Part shown: one piece after another, positions 26,088 through 38,051 of the stretch
Position numbering within the stretch: the stretch's first letter is position 1
How the letters are laid out: each line of letters starts with the position of its first letter
NCBI RefSeq assembly: GCF_950066645.1
Contig: NZ_CATMFB010000009.1
Location: 101,826-165,825, forward strand
From: an uncultured Thalassolituus sp.
GTDB taxonomy: Bacteria; Pseudomonadota; Gammaproteobacteria; Pseudomonadales; Oceanobacteraceae
DNA length: 64,000 nucleotides
Direction: 5' to 3'
Notes under the pieces: model-generated
What the model saw: the letters and a program-made list of their open reading frames with translations, nothing else
Databases searched by the model: none
Told to the model about the DNA's origin: nothing
Program-made: the position numbers and the translations under genes

Positions 26088-28985
26088 TCAGCTTCCCAGA
26101 ATTGTCCAGGTTCCATCGACATAGCGCACAACGTACACACCCGGACGCTCTTCACGAATCGAACCTAACAGCGCTCCACGGAAGGTAATGTACGCCACAG
26201 CATTACAGTCGCCTTCCGACACGAGTTTGTCGCGGTTATAGAGACCACACCCGGTGTCTGTCGTCCCCGGGGTGTAGTTCGCCTCAGAAGACGCACTGAA
26301 GCCGATCGGCTCTTCTGCACCGAACAAGGTGACTCCGGAGCGGAACACCGTCAGGCTACCCAGCTCGACGTTAAAGTCATTGGCTTCGTCGTATTCGATG
26401 GTGTAACTGGCCGTGAAGCTCTGAGCGTCCGCACCGGCGTAGATACCCGAGAGTTCGTAGTCGTAGTTATACCCAAAGCGAATCTCAGCATCGAAATAAT
26501 CCTTCGTTTTGCGTATCAGGTTGCCGATCACGGTCGTGAACACCTGATCATCACCCGGCATGACGCTGTCCATCCGGACATCCAGAGTGCCGATCGTCAG
26601 TCGGTACTGATTCAGCAGCTCGCCTGGGTATCCTGTCAGCTCAGTGTCGGAAGGAATAACGACGTCATCACCCGACACCAGATTCTGGCTGCCTGCTGTC
26701 AGATCCGCGACGTAAGACCCATGTGCGGTCACAAACTGAACCTGCAGGGCATCGGCGTCATACAGATCCTGAATCCACTGCTCCAGATCAAACGCTTCTG
26801 CGAAAATAATCGGCGAGCTCTCGCACGACTCGATTTCAGCACCTGCACCAAAAGAATCGACGATGCAGTCTTCAACAATGGTAGCGTCGTCAATGGTCGG
26901 CGATGGATACACCCTCATACGACGGACAGGCTCATTAAGAATCTGACTGTCGAGGTAGGCGTAGCCAGTGTCAGATTCAACCCCCCGGTAGTATTTCACC
27001 AGGTTTGAAATATTCTGCGGTGTTTCTGCGGCACTGATCTCACGAGGCTGAAACACATTACTGAATTCGGGCCACTTAGTATCAGGATAAAACTCACCCG
27101 CATTGACGGTAATCAGCTCGGAAAGAATGACGTTTTTGCGTCCGCTTTCTGACAACTCGGTTTCACACCCAGCACCCGTTGCAGACAAAGAGCAGACCCA
27201 GAGCACCACGGTAAACGCATTAAACCGTTGCTCGTAAGCACTGTGCGCAGGGATTGGATCGCGCACACCCACCAACGTTGTTTCAAAGAGTACTTCAACA
27301 GAGTTTTTAGCCGCCGCATCCAGGCTGGTACCGCTCAGCTGCAATGGCAGTGACACAGATGGCCAGACAACGTAAAGCGCTGAGGGCTCCTGATCTGCCC
27401 AGGCAGGGATCGTCGAATCAGTGATGACGTCATCGTACTGCAGCACAATATTCGGGATGGTTTCTACATCCACTGAGTTAGTGGCGGTTTTCCAGGTCAG
27501 TGACCCGCCCGAGATCGAAAGTGCTCCATCATTATTCAGATTTATCTGGATGGTTTTGCTGCCTTCGTCAGGAATATCCTGCAGGGTCAGGGTCAGTGAG
27601 CCACCCGAGGTCGATACCCGGTGAGCCGTTGAATTGTATGAAAAGCCGCCGGTATTCAGTGCCGCATCGCAGTTCCCCGGTGACTCACAGGACAACAGGT
27701 ACTGAGTCATATCAACCACGGCTTTCAGGGCCGAGTTGAGGCTTGGTGCAATACCATCGTAAGCGGCATTATGATCTTCGAAGTAGGCTTCCATCCGGTC
27801 TGAATAGTCGGCATCGATAAAACCATTGCCAGTTTCCTGACCGGTAAAATCCTTAAAGCGCGCCGTCAGATCCTGAACAAAAACCTTCGCCTGATCGATA
27901 TTGGTCTTCCAGTCAGCCAGCTCTTCACTGACATCGACTTCAACGTCAGTCATCTGACCGATCACAAGAGCGTCCCTGCGTGTTTTCAGAGACGTCAGAG
28001 CACGCCTCGCGGTTACAGGAACCGTTGCATTGCGCTCTTCAAAATAATTAATGCTTTCATTGAGGTTCTGGTAGGCCTGGTTGTAGATGCCATACAGAGT
28101 AAATACATTGGCCACATTTTCATTTGCCGGATCCGCAACCGCAGCGCGCTGCAGTAACTGACCGCCGTCTGAAATGAACTCGTCTGTCAGGGCCGTGAGG
28201 TACGAGACGTAAGAAGAACCGCTGTTAAGATCCGCCAGAACAGGCAACGCACTCAGCAGCGCTCCCATGTAGATGGATTCCTGGTGCACCGAAGAAGGCT
28301 TATCGGTTGCCGCCGTAATGGCCGAAGGACCAACCGGCGTGACGGATACCACATCAGTGAGGCCAAACAGGGTCGAGACATGCTTGTTAGCCAGCTCGAT
28401 GGAATATTCGGAATAGAAGGCGCGCTTGGCTGTGTCTGTTTCTTCATCAACCTCGGGGTCTGCGTCACCAACGGGCGACGCGTCAATATAGGCGGTAGTC
28501 GCGAGAGTACTGGCGAGTTCGGTAATCCAGTTAACGTTGATGGTCATATTATCGGCCAGCTCTCCGACGCCGGCACGCATATCCAGACTGTCGTCGATAC
28601 TGATATTGCCAAGGTACGCAACTGAGCCGCAGCCCGATGGACGCTCACACTGATAAGTGACGGCGCCGCTGTCAGCCGTTGCAATCAGCAGAACCGCCTT
28701 GCTGTTAGAAGACTCTTCGTAGGTGAGGTCATACACCCCGACGGTATCAGTAGTCGTGAAGTAACCGCTGTAGATCACGTTATCGGAATCATCGACTTCG
28801 CGGGTTGGCTGCCCTGCTGTCGTTAATTCAACCAGGGTCACCCGTGCACCACGGACAGAGTTATCTACACGACCAGACAGGCCGCTGTCTGCCTGCGAAT
28901 CGTCTTCCCGGAAAGAGCTGCTGTTACTGGAGCAGGCTACAAGTGATGCTAAAGCGAGAGATACCGCTAACTTTCTTATTATCAT
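26088..28985 (-). CDS. Giant lipoprotein, paralogue of the product of 31862-34777
   Basis: A 965-residue lipoprotein with lipobox LVAC (Cys18) followed by SSNSSSF. The second residue after Cys is Ser, so it should be sorted to the outer membrane. The body is acidic, Thr/Ser-rich and mostly beta-like, with few paired cysteines (CERPSGC, CESPGNC). It ends VVRYVDGTWTILGS. Its architecture, cysteine pairs and C-terminal phrase recur in the gene at 31862-34777, so the two arose by duplication. Function unknown; coupling with a barrel protein suggests a surface-exposed complex. Confidence 0.75.
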   Translation of the reverse strand: MIIRKLAVSLALASLVACSSNSSSFREDDSQADSGLSGRVDNSVRGARVTLVELTTAGQPTREVDDSDNVIYSGYFTTTDTVGVYDLTYEESSNSKAVLLIATADSGAVTYQCERPSGCGSVAYLGNISIDDSLDMRAGVGELADNMTINVNWITELASTLATTAYIDASPVGDADPEVDEETDTAKRAFYSEYSIELANKHVSTLFGLTDVVSVTPVGPSAITAATDKPSSVHQESIYMGALLSALPVLADLNSGSSYVSYLTALTDEFISDGGQLLQRAAVADPANENVANVFTLYGIYNQAYQNLNESINYFEERNATVPVTARRALTSLKTRRDALVIGQMTDVEVDVSEELADWKTNIDQAKVFVQDLTARFKDFTGQETGNGFIDADYSDRMEAYFEDHNAAYDGIAPSLNSALKAVVDMTQYLLSCESPGNCDAALNTGGFSYNSTAHRVSTSGGSLTLTLQDIPDEGSKTIQINLNNDGALSISGGSLTWKTATNSVDVETIPNIVLQYDDVITDSTIPAWADQEPSALYVVWPSVSLPLQLSGTSLDAAAKNSVEVLFETTLVGVRDPIPAHSAYEQRFNAFTVVLWVCSLSATGAGCETELSESGRKNVILSELITVNAGEFYPDTKWPEFSNVFQPREISAAETPQNISNLVKYYRGVESDTGYAYLDSQILNEPVRRMRVYPSPTIDDATIVEDCIVDSFGAGAEIESCESSPIIFAEAFDLEQWIQDLYDADALQVQFVTAHGSYVADLTAGSQNLVSGDDVVIPSDTELTGYPGELLNQYRLTIGTLDVRMDSVMPGDDQVFTTVIGNLIRKTKDYFDAEIRFGYNYDYELSGIYAGADAQSFTASYTIEYDEANDFNVELGSLTVFRSGVTLFGAEEPIGFSASSEANYTPGTTDTGCGLYNRDKLVSEGDCNAVAYITFRGALLGSIREERPGVYVVRYVDGTWTILGS

Positions 28986-29083
28986 GTGAGGTTACCAATA
29001 ACCTTTTAATACGCAGGAATTATTGTAAGAGTCTGTGACAGCCAGAATAGCTGAACTGGTGTCTCTTTACCGCGCTTTTACAC

Positions 29084-29113
29084 AAAAAAACCCGGCCTGG
29101 GCCGGGTTTTTTA
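29084..29113. terminator. Bidirectional rho-independent terminator
   Basis: CCCGGCC-TG-GGCCGGG stem flanked by seven As and six Ts. It lies 22 bp past the glcB stop and can act on either strand. It separates malate synthase from the lipoprotein gene downstream. Confidence 0.9.
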
Positions 29114-29135
29114 CGTTGCTTTACAGGAGTAGGGA

Positions 29136-31316
29136 TTACTTCTGTGCAGCTTTGAACTTCAGGCGGTAAGCGTGCAGTAGTGGTTCGGTGTAACCGCTTG
29201 GCTGCTCTTTACCCTTGAAGATCAGGTCAGAAGCTGCCTGGAAGGCAATGCCGTCAAAACCCGGTGCCATGTTGATGTAGGCCGCATCACCTGCGTTCTG
29301 ACCATCAACGATTGCTGCCATGCGCTTCAGGCTGTCTTCAACCTGTTCGCGGGTACAGATACCGTGCTCCAGCCAGTTAGCAACGTGCTGAGAAGAGATA
29401 CGCAGTGTTGCGCGGTCTTCCATCAGGCCAACGTTGTTGATGTCTGGAACCTTAGAACAACCAACACCCTGGTCAACCCAGCGAACAACATAGCCCAGGA
29501 TACCCTGACAGTTGTTGTCGATTTCTTTCTGGATCTGCTCTGGCGTCAGCGCAGCGGCTTCGTCAGCAGTCATCAGAGGAATAGTCAGAATGCCATCAAC
29601 GTCAGCGTGCTCGCGGGTCTTCAGCTCGTTCTGAGTCGCGAAAACGTCAACCTGGTGATAGTGCATAGCGTGCAGAGTCGCCGCGGTCGGAGATGGAACC
29701 CATGCGGTGTTCGCACCAGACTTAGGATGGCCGATCTTCTGCTCCATCATCATGCCCATCTCATCAGGGATAGGCCACATGCCTTTACCGATCTGTGAAC
29801 GGCCCTGCAGACCAGTTTCCAGACCTACGTCAACGTTCCAGTTTTCGTAAGTGTTGATCCACAGCTGCTGCTTCATCACTGTCTTAGGTACGAATGGACC
29901 TGCCAGCATAGACGTGTGGATTTCGTCACCAGTACGGTCCAGGAAGCCAGTGTTGATGAATACAACACGGTCTTTCGCAGAACGGATACATTCTTTCAGG
30001 TTAACGGTAGTACGACGCTCTTCGTCCATGATGCCCATCTTCATGGTGAAGCGTGGCAGACCCAGTGCGTCTTCGATGCGACCGAACAGTTCGTTGGCAA
30101 ACGCCACTTCTTCCGGACCGTGCATCTTAGGCTTAACGATGTTTACAGAACCGGTAGTAGAGTTCTGGAACGGAGAGTTACCCTTCAGATCGTGCATAGC
30201 GATCAGAGTCGTCATCATGCCGTCCATGATGCCTTCTGGAATCTCGCTGCCATCAGCCAGCAGGATCGCAGGGTTAGTCATCAGGTGACCTACGTTACGA
30301 ACGAACAGCATTGAGCGACCTTTCAGCTTAACGGTTTCACCGTTCAGGCCAGTGTACTCACGATCTGGGTTCATAGTACGGGTGAAAGTCTGACCGCCTT
30401 TGGTCACTTCTTCCGCCAGGTCACCTTTCATCAGGCCCAGCCAGTTACCGTAGGTCACAACTTTGTCTGCCGCATCGACTGCAGCAACAGAGTCTTCACA
30501 GTCCATAATGGTGGTCAGAGCCGATTCCATCAGAACGTCTTTTACGCCAGCAGCGTCGGTAGAACCAATCGGGCTGGTTGCGTCGATCTGAATTTCGAAG
30601 TGCAGGCCGTTATTCACCAGCAGGATTGCTTCTGGTGCAGCCATCTCGCCTTTGAAACCAACAAGCTGAGACGCGTCTTTCAGACCCGTGGTGCTGCCAT
30701 CTTTCAGGGTAACAACCAGCTTACCTGCATCGATAGCGTACTTAGTGCTGTCAGCATGGTCGCCAGCAGCCAGTGGCGCAGATTCGTTCAGGAAGTTACG
30801 GGCGTAGGCGATAACCTTGTCGCCACGTACTTTGTTGTAACCTTTACCTTTCTCAGCACCGCCCTCTTCAGAGATAACGTTAGTGCCGTACAGAGCATCG
30901 TACAGAGAACCCCAACGAGCGTTCGCAGCGTTCAGAGCGAAGCGGGCGTTCATGACTGGCACTACCAGCTGAGGACCTGCCATCTGGCCGATTTCTGGCT
31001 CAACGTTGGCAGTGGTCGCTTCAAAGTCGTCGCCTTCTGGCAGCAGGTAACCAATTTCCTGCAGGAACGCTTTGTACTCAGCAGCGTTGTGAGACTGGCC
31101 TTTACGCTCAGTGTGGTAAGCGTCGATTTTGGCCTGCAGATCATCACGCTTAGCCAGCAGCGCCTTGTTCTTTGGTGCCAGTTCATTCGCGATAGCATCA
31201 AAGCTCGCCCAGAACGCATCCTGTTCAATACCAGTACCTGGCATTGCTTTATCGTTGATGAAATCGTACAGCTCCTGGGCGATCTGAAGTCCACCCTTCT
31301 GAACGTATTCTGTCAT
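29136..31316 (-). CDS. glcB: Malate synthase G
   Basis: Condenses glyoxylate with acetyl-CoA to malate, the second step of the glyoxylate bypass, which allows growth on acetate, fatty acids or alkanes. The 726 residues match isoform G rather than the shorter isoform [35 protein letters not shown] and [18 protein letters not shown] carry the metal and substrate residues. It stands alone between terminators and spacers, without isocitrate lyase nearby. Confidence 0.97.
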   Translation of the reverse strand: MTEYVQKGGLQIAQELYDFINDKAMPGTGIEQDAFWASFDAIANELAPKNKALLAKRDDLQAKIDAYHTERKGQSHNAAEYKAFLQEIGYLLPEGDDFEATTANVEPEIGQMAGPQLVVPVMNARFALNAANARWGSLYDALYGTNVISEEGGAEKGKGYNKVRGDKVIAYARNFLNESAPLAAGDHADSTKYAIDAGKLVVTLKDGSTTGLKDASQLVGFKGEMAAPEAILLVNNGLHFEIQIDATSPIGSTDAAGVKDVLMESALTTIMDCEDSVAAVDAADKVVTYGNWLGLMKGDLAEEVTKGGQTFTRTMNPDREYTGLNGETVKLKGRSMLFVRNVGHLMTNPAILLADGSEIPEGIMDGMMTTLIAMHDLKGNSPFQNSTTGSVNIVKPKMHGPEEVAFANELFGRIEDALGLPRFTMKMGIMDEERRTTVNLKECIRSAKDRVVFINTGFLDRTGDEIHTSMLAGPFVPKTVMKQQLWINTYENWNVDVGLETGLQGRSQIGKGMWPIPDEMGMMMEQKIGHPKSGANTAWVPSPTAATLHAMHYHQVDVFATQNELKTREHADVDGILTIPLMTADEAAALTPEQIQKEIDNNCQGILGYVVRWVDQGVGCSKVPDINNVGLMEDRATLRISSQHVANWLEHGICTREQVEDSLKRMAAIVDGQNAGDAAYINMAPGFDGIAFQAASDLIFKGKEQPSGYTEPLLHAYRLKFKAAQK

Positions 31317-31601
31317 TGTTTAGCCTCAATTCATTCAAGGACGCCGGAGCGCCACACTAAAAAGCCACCCGCACAAAGCGAAGTGCGACGAAAAATCAGG
31401 GGCCGGAGTATACCGTAACTCCAGCACGACTGCTAACCGCACCTTAAGGTCGGATTTGACGTTAATTTACTATACAAAACCTGTACAACAGTGATACATA
31501 TAGTCAGGAGCTTGGCCGCACCCAAAGTAAACAACTTTGACCCAGCCACCCTTGGCCGATCTGATTTACAACCAGATCGCCTGTGGCACAAGGAGACCGA
31601 T

Positions 31602-31835
31602 ATGGCTTCGAAGAAAGGTGCAGAAAAACGTAGAGCAGAAAGACGCAACGCAAGTCCCGAAGAGCTCAGGCGCCAGCTGGAGCAGGATGTTCAGGCGTTT
31701 CTCAACGGCGGTGGAAAGATCCACCGGATACAGGAAGGTGTGAGCGGGGAGAAAGACTGGCACCCGAGCCAGGGCGAGATCAGGCCCTGTACAAGGGTGC
31801 ACATACAGCTTCCGGTATCATACGGAAGCCTGTAG
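31602..31835 (+). CDS. Small basic protein with SutA-like FL-x2-GG-x-I motif
   Basis: The ATG at 31602 has a good ribosome binding site (AAGGAG, spacing 6), which is why it is preferred to an upstream in-frame ATG. The 77-residue product has a very basic N-terminus (KKGAEKRRAERR) and a central QAFLNGGGKIHRI stretch. That stretch recalls the C-terminal segment of the Pseudomonas RNA-polymerase-binding protein SutA (FLSRGGKVQEI). The similarity is short and from memory, so a transcription-linked role is only a suggestion. Confidence 0.6.
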   Translation: MASKKGAEKRRAERRNASPEELRRQLEQDVQAFLNGGGKIHRIQEGVSGEKDWHPSQGEIRPCTRVHIQLPVSYGSL

Positions 31836-31861
31836 AGGACACGCCGGGATGGAAACGGGAG

Positions 31862-34777
31862 TTACAGCAGTGACTCCCAGCTACCATCAACGTAACGGAT
31901 GATCCAGACGCCATTTTCCTGAGCAATCCGCCCATAGACAACATCGCGGTAGTTGAGCACAAATACCGCGTTGTTTTCATCACGGTCGGTAACGGCCTCA
32001 GCGCTGTTTGCCACGACACAACGATCAGACAGACCGTCACTGTCAACGCGATAGCGATAGAGCGGCGCGCCGGTCAGCGTCTCCAGCGTGGCCCCTGCCA
32101 GTAACTCACTGTCCACGGTGTCGGTATCGCCGTCAGCAAGGGTCAGAGAAACACCGTCTTTGTATATCCCGATACTGCCCTGCTCCACTGTGCCACTCTG
32201 AGTGCTGTAATCAATCAGCAGGCGGTCAAGATCTGAGCCCGTACCTTTGTAGACTCCCGATGTATTCACACCACTGTAATCATGAGACAGCGCAAGTGAG
32301 ACATTCACAGAGTTCAGATATGGTGCAGAAATCTGTACATCCAGTAACGTCTTAGGCTCGGTTTCGTCCGGATCGTAATTGAGAACAACTTCACTGGTGA
32401 AACGGGCGGAGCTCAGACCAAGCACCGCTGGCTGATAGAGCGTCCCGTTCAGTGTGGTGGCCGTGGTCGGAAGATCCGCCAGAGTCAGACAGCCATTCTC
32501 GTCGGCCGCATTCACCGGGAACTCTACAAAATAGACACCCTGACCCGGCACTTCCGGACGGGAAAATACACCCAGCTCCCAGAGCTCATTCACTGCACGC
32601 TGAAGATCGCGGGCAATAAAGAGTCTCTGCTTGGGCGAGCAGCTCCAGCTACTGCCAGACAGCGTACACTCTTCATAGTCGTGGGTATCGACCAGCTCTT
32701 CCGTATCGCCATCACCGTCAAAGTCAGAGGAATCTTCGCGGGTAATGGTCGGATAGAAGCGATAACGGTAAGTCTCACCACCCTTAACCTGATAATCAAG
32801 GTACTGAACGTCACGACCAGAGATGGTCATCGAGCCAGTGCTGTACGTAATCAGACCCGATTCGACATGGCCCTCGGTGTAAGTACCCGTGCCTTCCGGT
32901 GTAAAGAAGCCATTGAAGGACGCAAATTCACGATCCGGGTAGAAAGAATCCACGTAGCGGCTGCGACCTGACGCGAAAAAGGTCACGACGTTTTCATCGT
33001 CATCAGAATCATCATCGACAACATCAGAGATGCGGGAGTTGAGTACGACCTGTTCAATGTTAAACCGCAGCCCGCTGTCCCCGTCTACCCCACGGTAAGA
33101 GAGAGAAAACGAACCTGTCACCTCACGCTCGGCGTCAGTGCCGATTCCGGCCGTGTCGTAAACACTGAAAGACGACCAACGGAGCTGATAAGCGAGTTCG
33201 GCTTCACTCAGCGGCGACTGCAGCACAGATACCTGATTGGCGTAGAACACACGGACACCACTGGCGCTTTCAATACCGTCCGCTTCGTCGTCATTTTCGT
33301 AGGTATGATCGACCACAAGGCGCAAGCCATTGATGGTCAGGCGGCCCTTGATAAGAACATCGATGGCGTATGAGGACGTTGGTGCATCATCGTCGTCCGT
33401 CGTAATGATATCTGCAACCTGCTGACTGACATCCAGGTCACCACCATTAATGCTCAATACTGACGTGCCCGCGTCATAACTGTAGCTACTCAGCCAGGTC
33501 CAGCTGGAGTCAGGCGACGGGCAGCCGGCATTCAGATAACAGTCGCGGTAGAAACCAAACAGTTTCGTGTAGGCGTCGACCAGCTGATCAAGGTTGTCAG
33601 CCTGAGCATCCCCCAGTGCACGGAGTTCATCAGCATGCTTATCCAGCTCTGCCCGGTAGCCGTCTTCAAAAAATGTATTGCCGTAATCCCTCAGCACATC
33701 GACAAAGGCTTTCGTGCGATTAATGCCCAGCTCATAATCTTCGAGATCGCTGCCCAGCAGAGCACTCAGTGACGCCGGCACGACGCTCGTCAGCTGCCCG
33801 TCAGTGAAGGCCGAGGCCTCGTTACGCAGTGCATCTACAACGGCATCACGATACGACACCACATCAGCATTATCAGAAGTCACTGACTCCAGATTATCAG
33901 CCGCAAGCGTGTACAGGTCATAGAGATTCAGCGTTCTGCTGCCCCCCTTCTGAACCATCTGAGCAGCATCACTGACGAGGTCATTGGCAACGGCATTGGC
34001 AAAGAAAGGAGCCTCTGCCGTCGCGGTGTAATTCAATTCATAGGACTGCCACGCGGCGATGAGCGCACCATAACGCAGACGTTGCATCGCTTCGGTCTGG
34101 TTGAGCTTGCGCATTTCTGAAATCTGAGTGAGATCCGCCGGCTCTGTGGTCTGAATATCATCGATACCAAAGAGTCTCGATACCTGAGACACGGACTGCA
34201 CCACAGAATAAACCGAGTAGTAACCGCCTGTGGTTAACCAGCCGGCATCCTGCTGATCACCGGAATTTTCACTGTATACGTAGTGGTAGGCCAGCTCAGC
34301 GGCCAGGTCGGTGAAGGGCGTCAGGCGGATACGCTCGTTATCTGACAATCCGAACGCCACCATTCTCCAGCCTGGAGCTGCACTGATGGGCATGGTGTCC
34401 CCGAAGCTGTATGAACCGCATCCGGCCACCAACTGGCAGCGCCGGGTCGTCTGCTCCACCCCGGTGGCAGCCTGACGCCCATAGACATCAAAATAGATCA
34501 GCTCAGACCCATCAATATCGGCAATTGCCAGACCTTCGTCATCGGTGACGTTAGGTGTAAATACGTAGGATCCGCTATCGGCCTGATTCAGCACACCGGC
34601 TTCAGTGACCAGAACCTGACGAACAAGGGCAGCTTCAACGTCTTCCTGCCCTACCTGGACCCGGACACTGATATTGGTGGAACTGCTCGAATCATTACTG
34701 CTACAGCCGGCAAGTGCCAGAACAGAGACCACAGCAAGCGCTGGTGAAGACAAACAGATTCGTTGGAACACAAACAA
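31862..34777 (-). CDS. Giant lipoprotein, paralogue of the product of 26088-28985
   Basis: 971 residues with lipobox LAGC (Cys25) followed by SSNDSSSS, a Ser-rich tether. The acidic, beta-rich body shares with the 26088 gene the early CxxxxGCGS pattern (CQLVAGCGS), a mid-protein Cys pair (CYLNAGC) before an aromatic-rich Tyr repeat, and the ending IIRYVDGSWESLL. Expected location is the outer membrane. It is separated from its paralogue by glcB and a small plus-strand gene. No enzyme motif is seen. Confidence 0.75.
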   Translation of the reverse strand: MFVFQRICLSSPALAVVSVLALAGCSSNDSSSSTNISVRVQVGQEDVEAALVRQVLVTEAGVLNQADSGSYVFTPNVTDDEGLAIADIDGSELIYFDVYGRQAATGVEQTTRRCQLVAGCGSYSFGDTMPISAAPGWRMVAFGLSDNERIRLTPFTDLAAELAYHYVYSENSGDQQDAGWLTTGGYYSVYSVVQSVSQVSRLFGIDDIQTTEPADLTQISEMRKLNQTEAMQRLRYGALIAAWQSYELNYTATAEAPFFANAVANDLVSDAAQMVQKGGSRTLNLYDLYTLAADNLESVTSDNADVVSYRDAVVDALRNEASAFTDGQLTSVVPASLSALLGSDLEDYELGINRTKAFVDVLRDYGNTFFEDGYRAELDKHADELRALGDAQADNLDQLVDAYTKLFGFYRDCYLNAGCPSPDSSWTWLSSYSYDAGTSVLSINGGDLDVSQQVADIITTDDDDAPTSSYAIDVLIKGRLTINGLRLVVDHTYENDDEADGIESASGVRVFYANQVSVLQSPLSEAELAYQLRWSSFSVYDTAGIGTDAEREVTGSFSLSYRGVDGDSGLRFNIEQVVLNSRISDVVDDDSDDDENVVTFFASGRSRYVDSFYPDREFASFNGFFTPEGTGTYTEGHVESGLITYSTGSMTISGRDVQYLDYQVKGGETYRYRFYPTITREDSSDFDGDGDTEELVDTHDYEECTLSGSSWSCSPKQRLFIARDLQRAVNELWELGVFSRPEVPGQGVYFVEFPVNAADENGCLTLADLPTTATTLNGTLYQPAVLGLSSARFTSEVVLNYDPDETEPKTLLDVQISAPYLNSVNVSLALSHDYSGVNTSGVYKGTGSDLDRLLIDYSTQSGTVEQGSIGIYKDGVSLTLADGDTDTVDSELLAGATLETLTGAPLYRYRVDSDGLSDRCVVANSAEAVTDRDENNAVFVLNYRDVVYGRIAQENGVWIIRYVDGSWESLL

Positions 34778-34954
34778 CCTCAGAGAACCGGATAATAATA
34801 AAGGCTGCCATCATAGCAGCACCACAGAGACAGGCCAGTATTACCCGCGCGTCATTAGTAAGGAATTGCCAATCTCATAACGGAAACAACTGTGCTTTAG
34901 CGCTGCACCCGGCGCAGGATTCCTCTATAATCCGCGCATCTTGCAGGAGTCCTT

Positions 34955-35788
34955 ATGCACCTTTTCGTTGAACAACTCACCAATGTCGATTTCAGTTACC
35001 TCGATACCCAGCGCGGGATTGTCGGAGAAACATGGTGGGCGTCCGCGATTCTCGAGGGCGCACTCGATGACCAGGGCATGGTCTGCGACTTCGGTACGGT
35101 CAAGAAGGTTCTGCGCAGCTGGCTTGATTCAGAGCTGGATCACCGCCTGTTAGTTCCCGCACTGGCGCCCGGACTGACCATCACCCGGGACGGCGACATG
35201 ATATCACTGACCTGCGAGACCGAGCGCGGACCGGTACGTATGACAGCGCCTGCTCAGGCAGTCACGCTTATTGACGCTGAGGTCATCACCCGTACCAGCG
35301 CTGCGGACTGGTGTATCCGCCAGTTGGTGACGTATTTCCCGGACACAATCGACCAACTGTCACTTAACTTTACCCCAGAGGCCATAGATGGCGCTCAGTA
35401 TCACTACAGTCACGGACTGAAAAAGCACGACGGTAACTGTCAGCGCATCGCGCACGGCCATCGCTCACGGATTGAAATCTGGCTGGACGACCTGAGAGAC
35501 GATAACGAAGAGGCCTGGTGGGCGAGCCTGTGGAAGGACATTTATATCGGCAGTGAAGAAGACGTATGTGCCTCATCTGCCGACACCATCGAGTTCCGGT
35601 ATCAGGCGCAGCAGGGTGAATTCTTTCTGGCGCTCCCTAAGCAACATTGCTACATGATGTCGACCGACACCACCGTAGAGCTGATCGCAGACCATCTGTG
35701 CAAAGCAGTGAAAGCCCGTCACCCAGATCGGAAAGTCCGGGTGCGTGCGTTTGAAGGCGTGAATAAGGGGGCCATGGTCAGTCTCTGA
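34955..35788 (+). CDS. Tandem PTPS-fold (6-carboxytetrahydropterin synthase-like) protein
   Basis: 277 residues, about twice the length of QueD. The N-terminal half matches the later part of the fold (GMVCDFGTVKKVLRSWLDSE, then LDHRLL) but lacks the zinc His cluster. The second half has YSHGL, the catalytic-type Cys and zinc ligands in GNCQRIAHGHRS, and a late Glu (AFEGVNKG). The active site is thus carried by one half only. A ribosome binding site (AGGAG) precedes ATG 34955. It may act in queuosine or pterin metabolism; no queC or queE is nearby. Confidence 0.78.
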   Translation: MHLFVEQLTNVDFSYLDTQRGIVGETWWASAILEGALDDQGMVCDFGTVKKVLRSWLDSELDHRLLVPALAPGLTITRDGDMISLTCETERGPVRMTAPAQAVTLIDAEVITRTSAADWCIRQLVTYFPDTIDQLSLNFTPEAIDGAQYHYSHGLKKHDGNCQRIAHGHRSRIEIWLDDLRDDNEEAWWASLWKDIYIGSEEDVCASSADTIEFRYQAQQGEFFLALPKQHCYMMSTDTTVELIADHLCKAVKARHPDRKVRVRAFEGVNKGAMVSL

Positions 35789-35810
35789 TCTGAGCTGACC
35801 TGGCGGACAA

Positions 35811-36374
35811 TCAGGCCGGCGTTTCCATACTCTGACGGATGCGTCTCTGACAATAGAAGAAAAGCACAACAGCCACCGGCAACAGATACCACATCATCCC
35901 CTGCAACTGTTCTCCGAACTGCTTACCGAGAAACAGAGTCGTACCAAACAACGCCGCCGCCCAGGCAATGATCGACACCAGATTTGCCAGACAGAATGGG
36001 ATCAGCGGAACGCGCGCAATACCACACGCCATATAACCGAACGTCCGGATCCCCGGCATGCAACGTATCAGCATCAGCTGCTGCCAGGGCGACTGACGCA
36101 GAGGAACCACCTGACTCTGGATCATGGGATGCCGGCTGTAGCGGCGCAGCCAGGGCCAGACGAGCGCAAGACGCCCCAACAGGTAAAGTGCGGTATCTCC
36201 GATAAACATTCCCACACAGACAGCCGTGAAAGCAGTTCCGGGAGCCATTTTCTCGGCCACAACCAACATAGCAGCACCGATAATTGCCAGATCCTCCAGC
36301 GCGAAGGTCGACACAATCACGACCAGCACGGGCCAGAGTGGATGATCAATGTAGCCTAATAATTCGTCGATCAT
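35811..36374 (-). CDS. DedA family membrane protein
   Basis: A 187-residue inner-membrane protein with four to five hydrophobic segments and DedA landmarks: FALEDLAIIGAAMLV near the start, GDTALYLLGR, and RCMPGIRTFGYMACG. Family members move lipid carriers (such as undecaprenyl phosphate) or act in membrane homeostasis. The specific role here is not known. Confidence 0.85.
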   Translation of the reverse strand: MIDELLGYIDHPLWPVLVVIVSTFALEDLAIIGAAMLVVAEKMAPGTAFTAVCVGMFIGDTALYLLGRLALVWPWLRRYSRHPMIQSQVVPLRQSPWQQLMLIRCMPGIRTFGYMACGIARVPLIPFCLANLVSIIAWAAALFGTTLFLGKQFGEQLQGMMWYLLPVAVVLFFYCQRRIRQSMETPA

Positions 36375-36479
36375 TCAGGTACCAAATACAGATTCCGGGT
36401 AAAAACTGCCGCGCATTGTATCAGAAGTGCCGCAATTGCCTAACTAATGACCAGTTATACGGCATTAAATTCACCTTAG

Positions 36480-37913
<1,434 letters not shown>

Positions 37914-37930
37914 ACCAAAGCATCATCGAC

Positions 37931-37978
37931 GGGGGGTACACCCCCGTTAAGAGCCTGCATGCCAGAGATGGCATGCAG
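37931..37978 (+). terminator. Pair of hairpins after purB
   Basis: GGGGGT-ACA-CCCCC at about 37932-37945 is followed by an inverted repeat with arms CTGCATGCCA and TGGCATGCAG at 37955-37978. No T-run follows the second hairpin, so these may be a weak or rho-assisted terminator or an mRNA-stabilising structure. Confidence 0.5.
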
Positions 37979-38051
37979 CAACTCCTGATAAACTCCCCCC
38001 TGCTCAATCTGCCCATACAATCCGCTTATTCACCCTTCGGAGTCTGTTCTG

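Noticed and set aside
30600..31418. 272-codon open frame on the plus strand
   Set aside because: Antisense to malate synthase G with no family-like motif.
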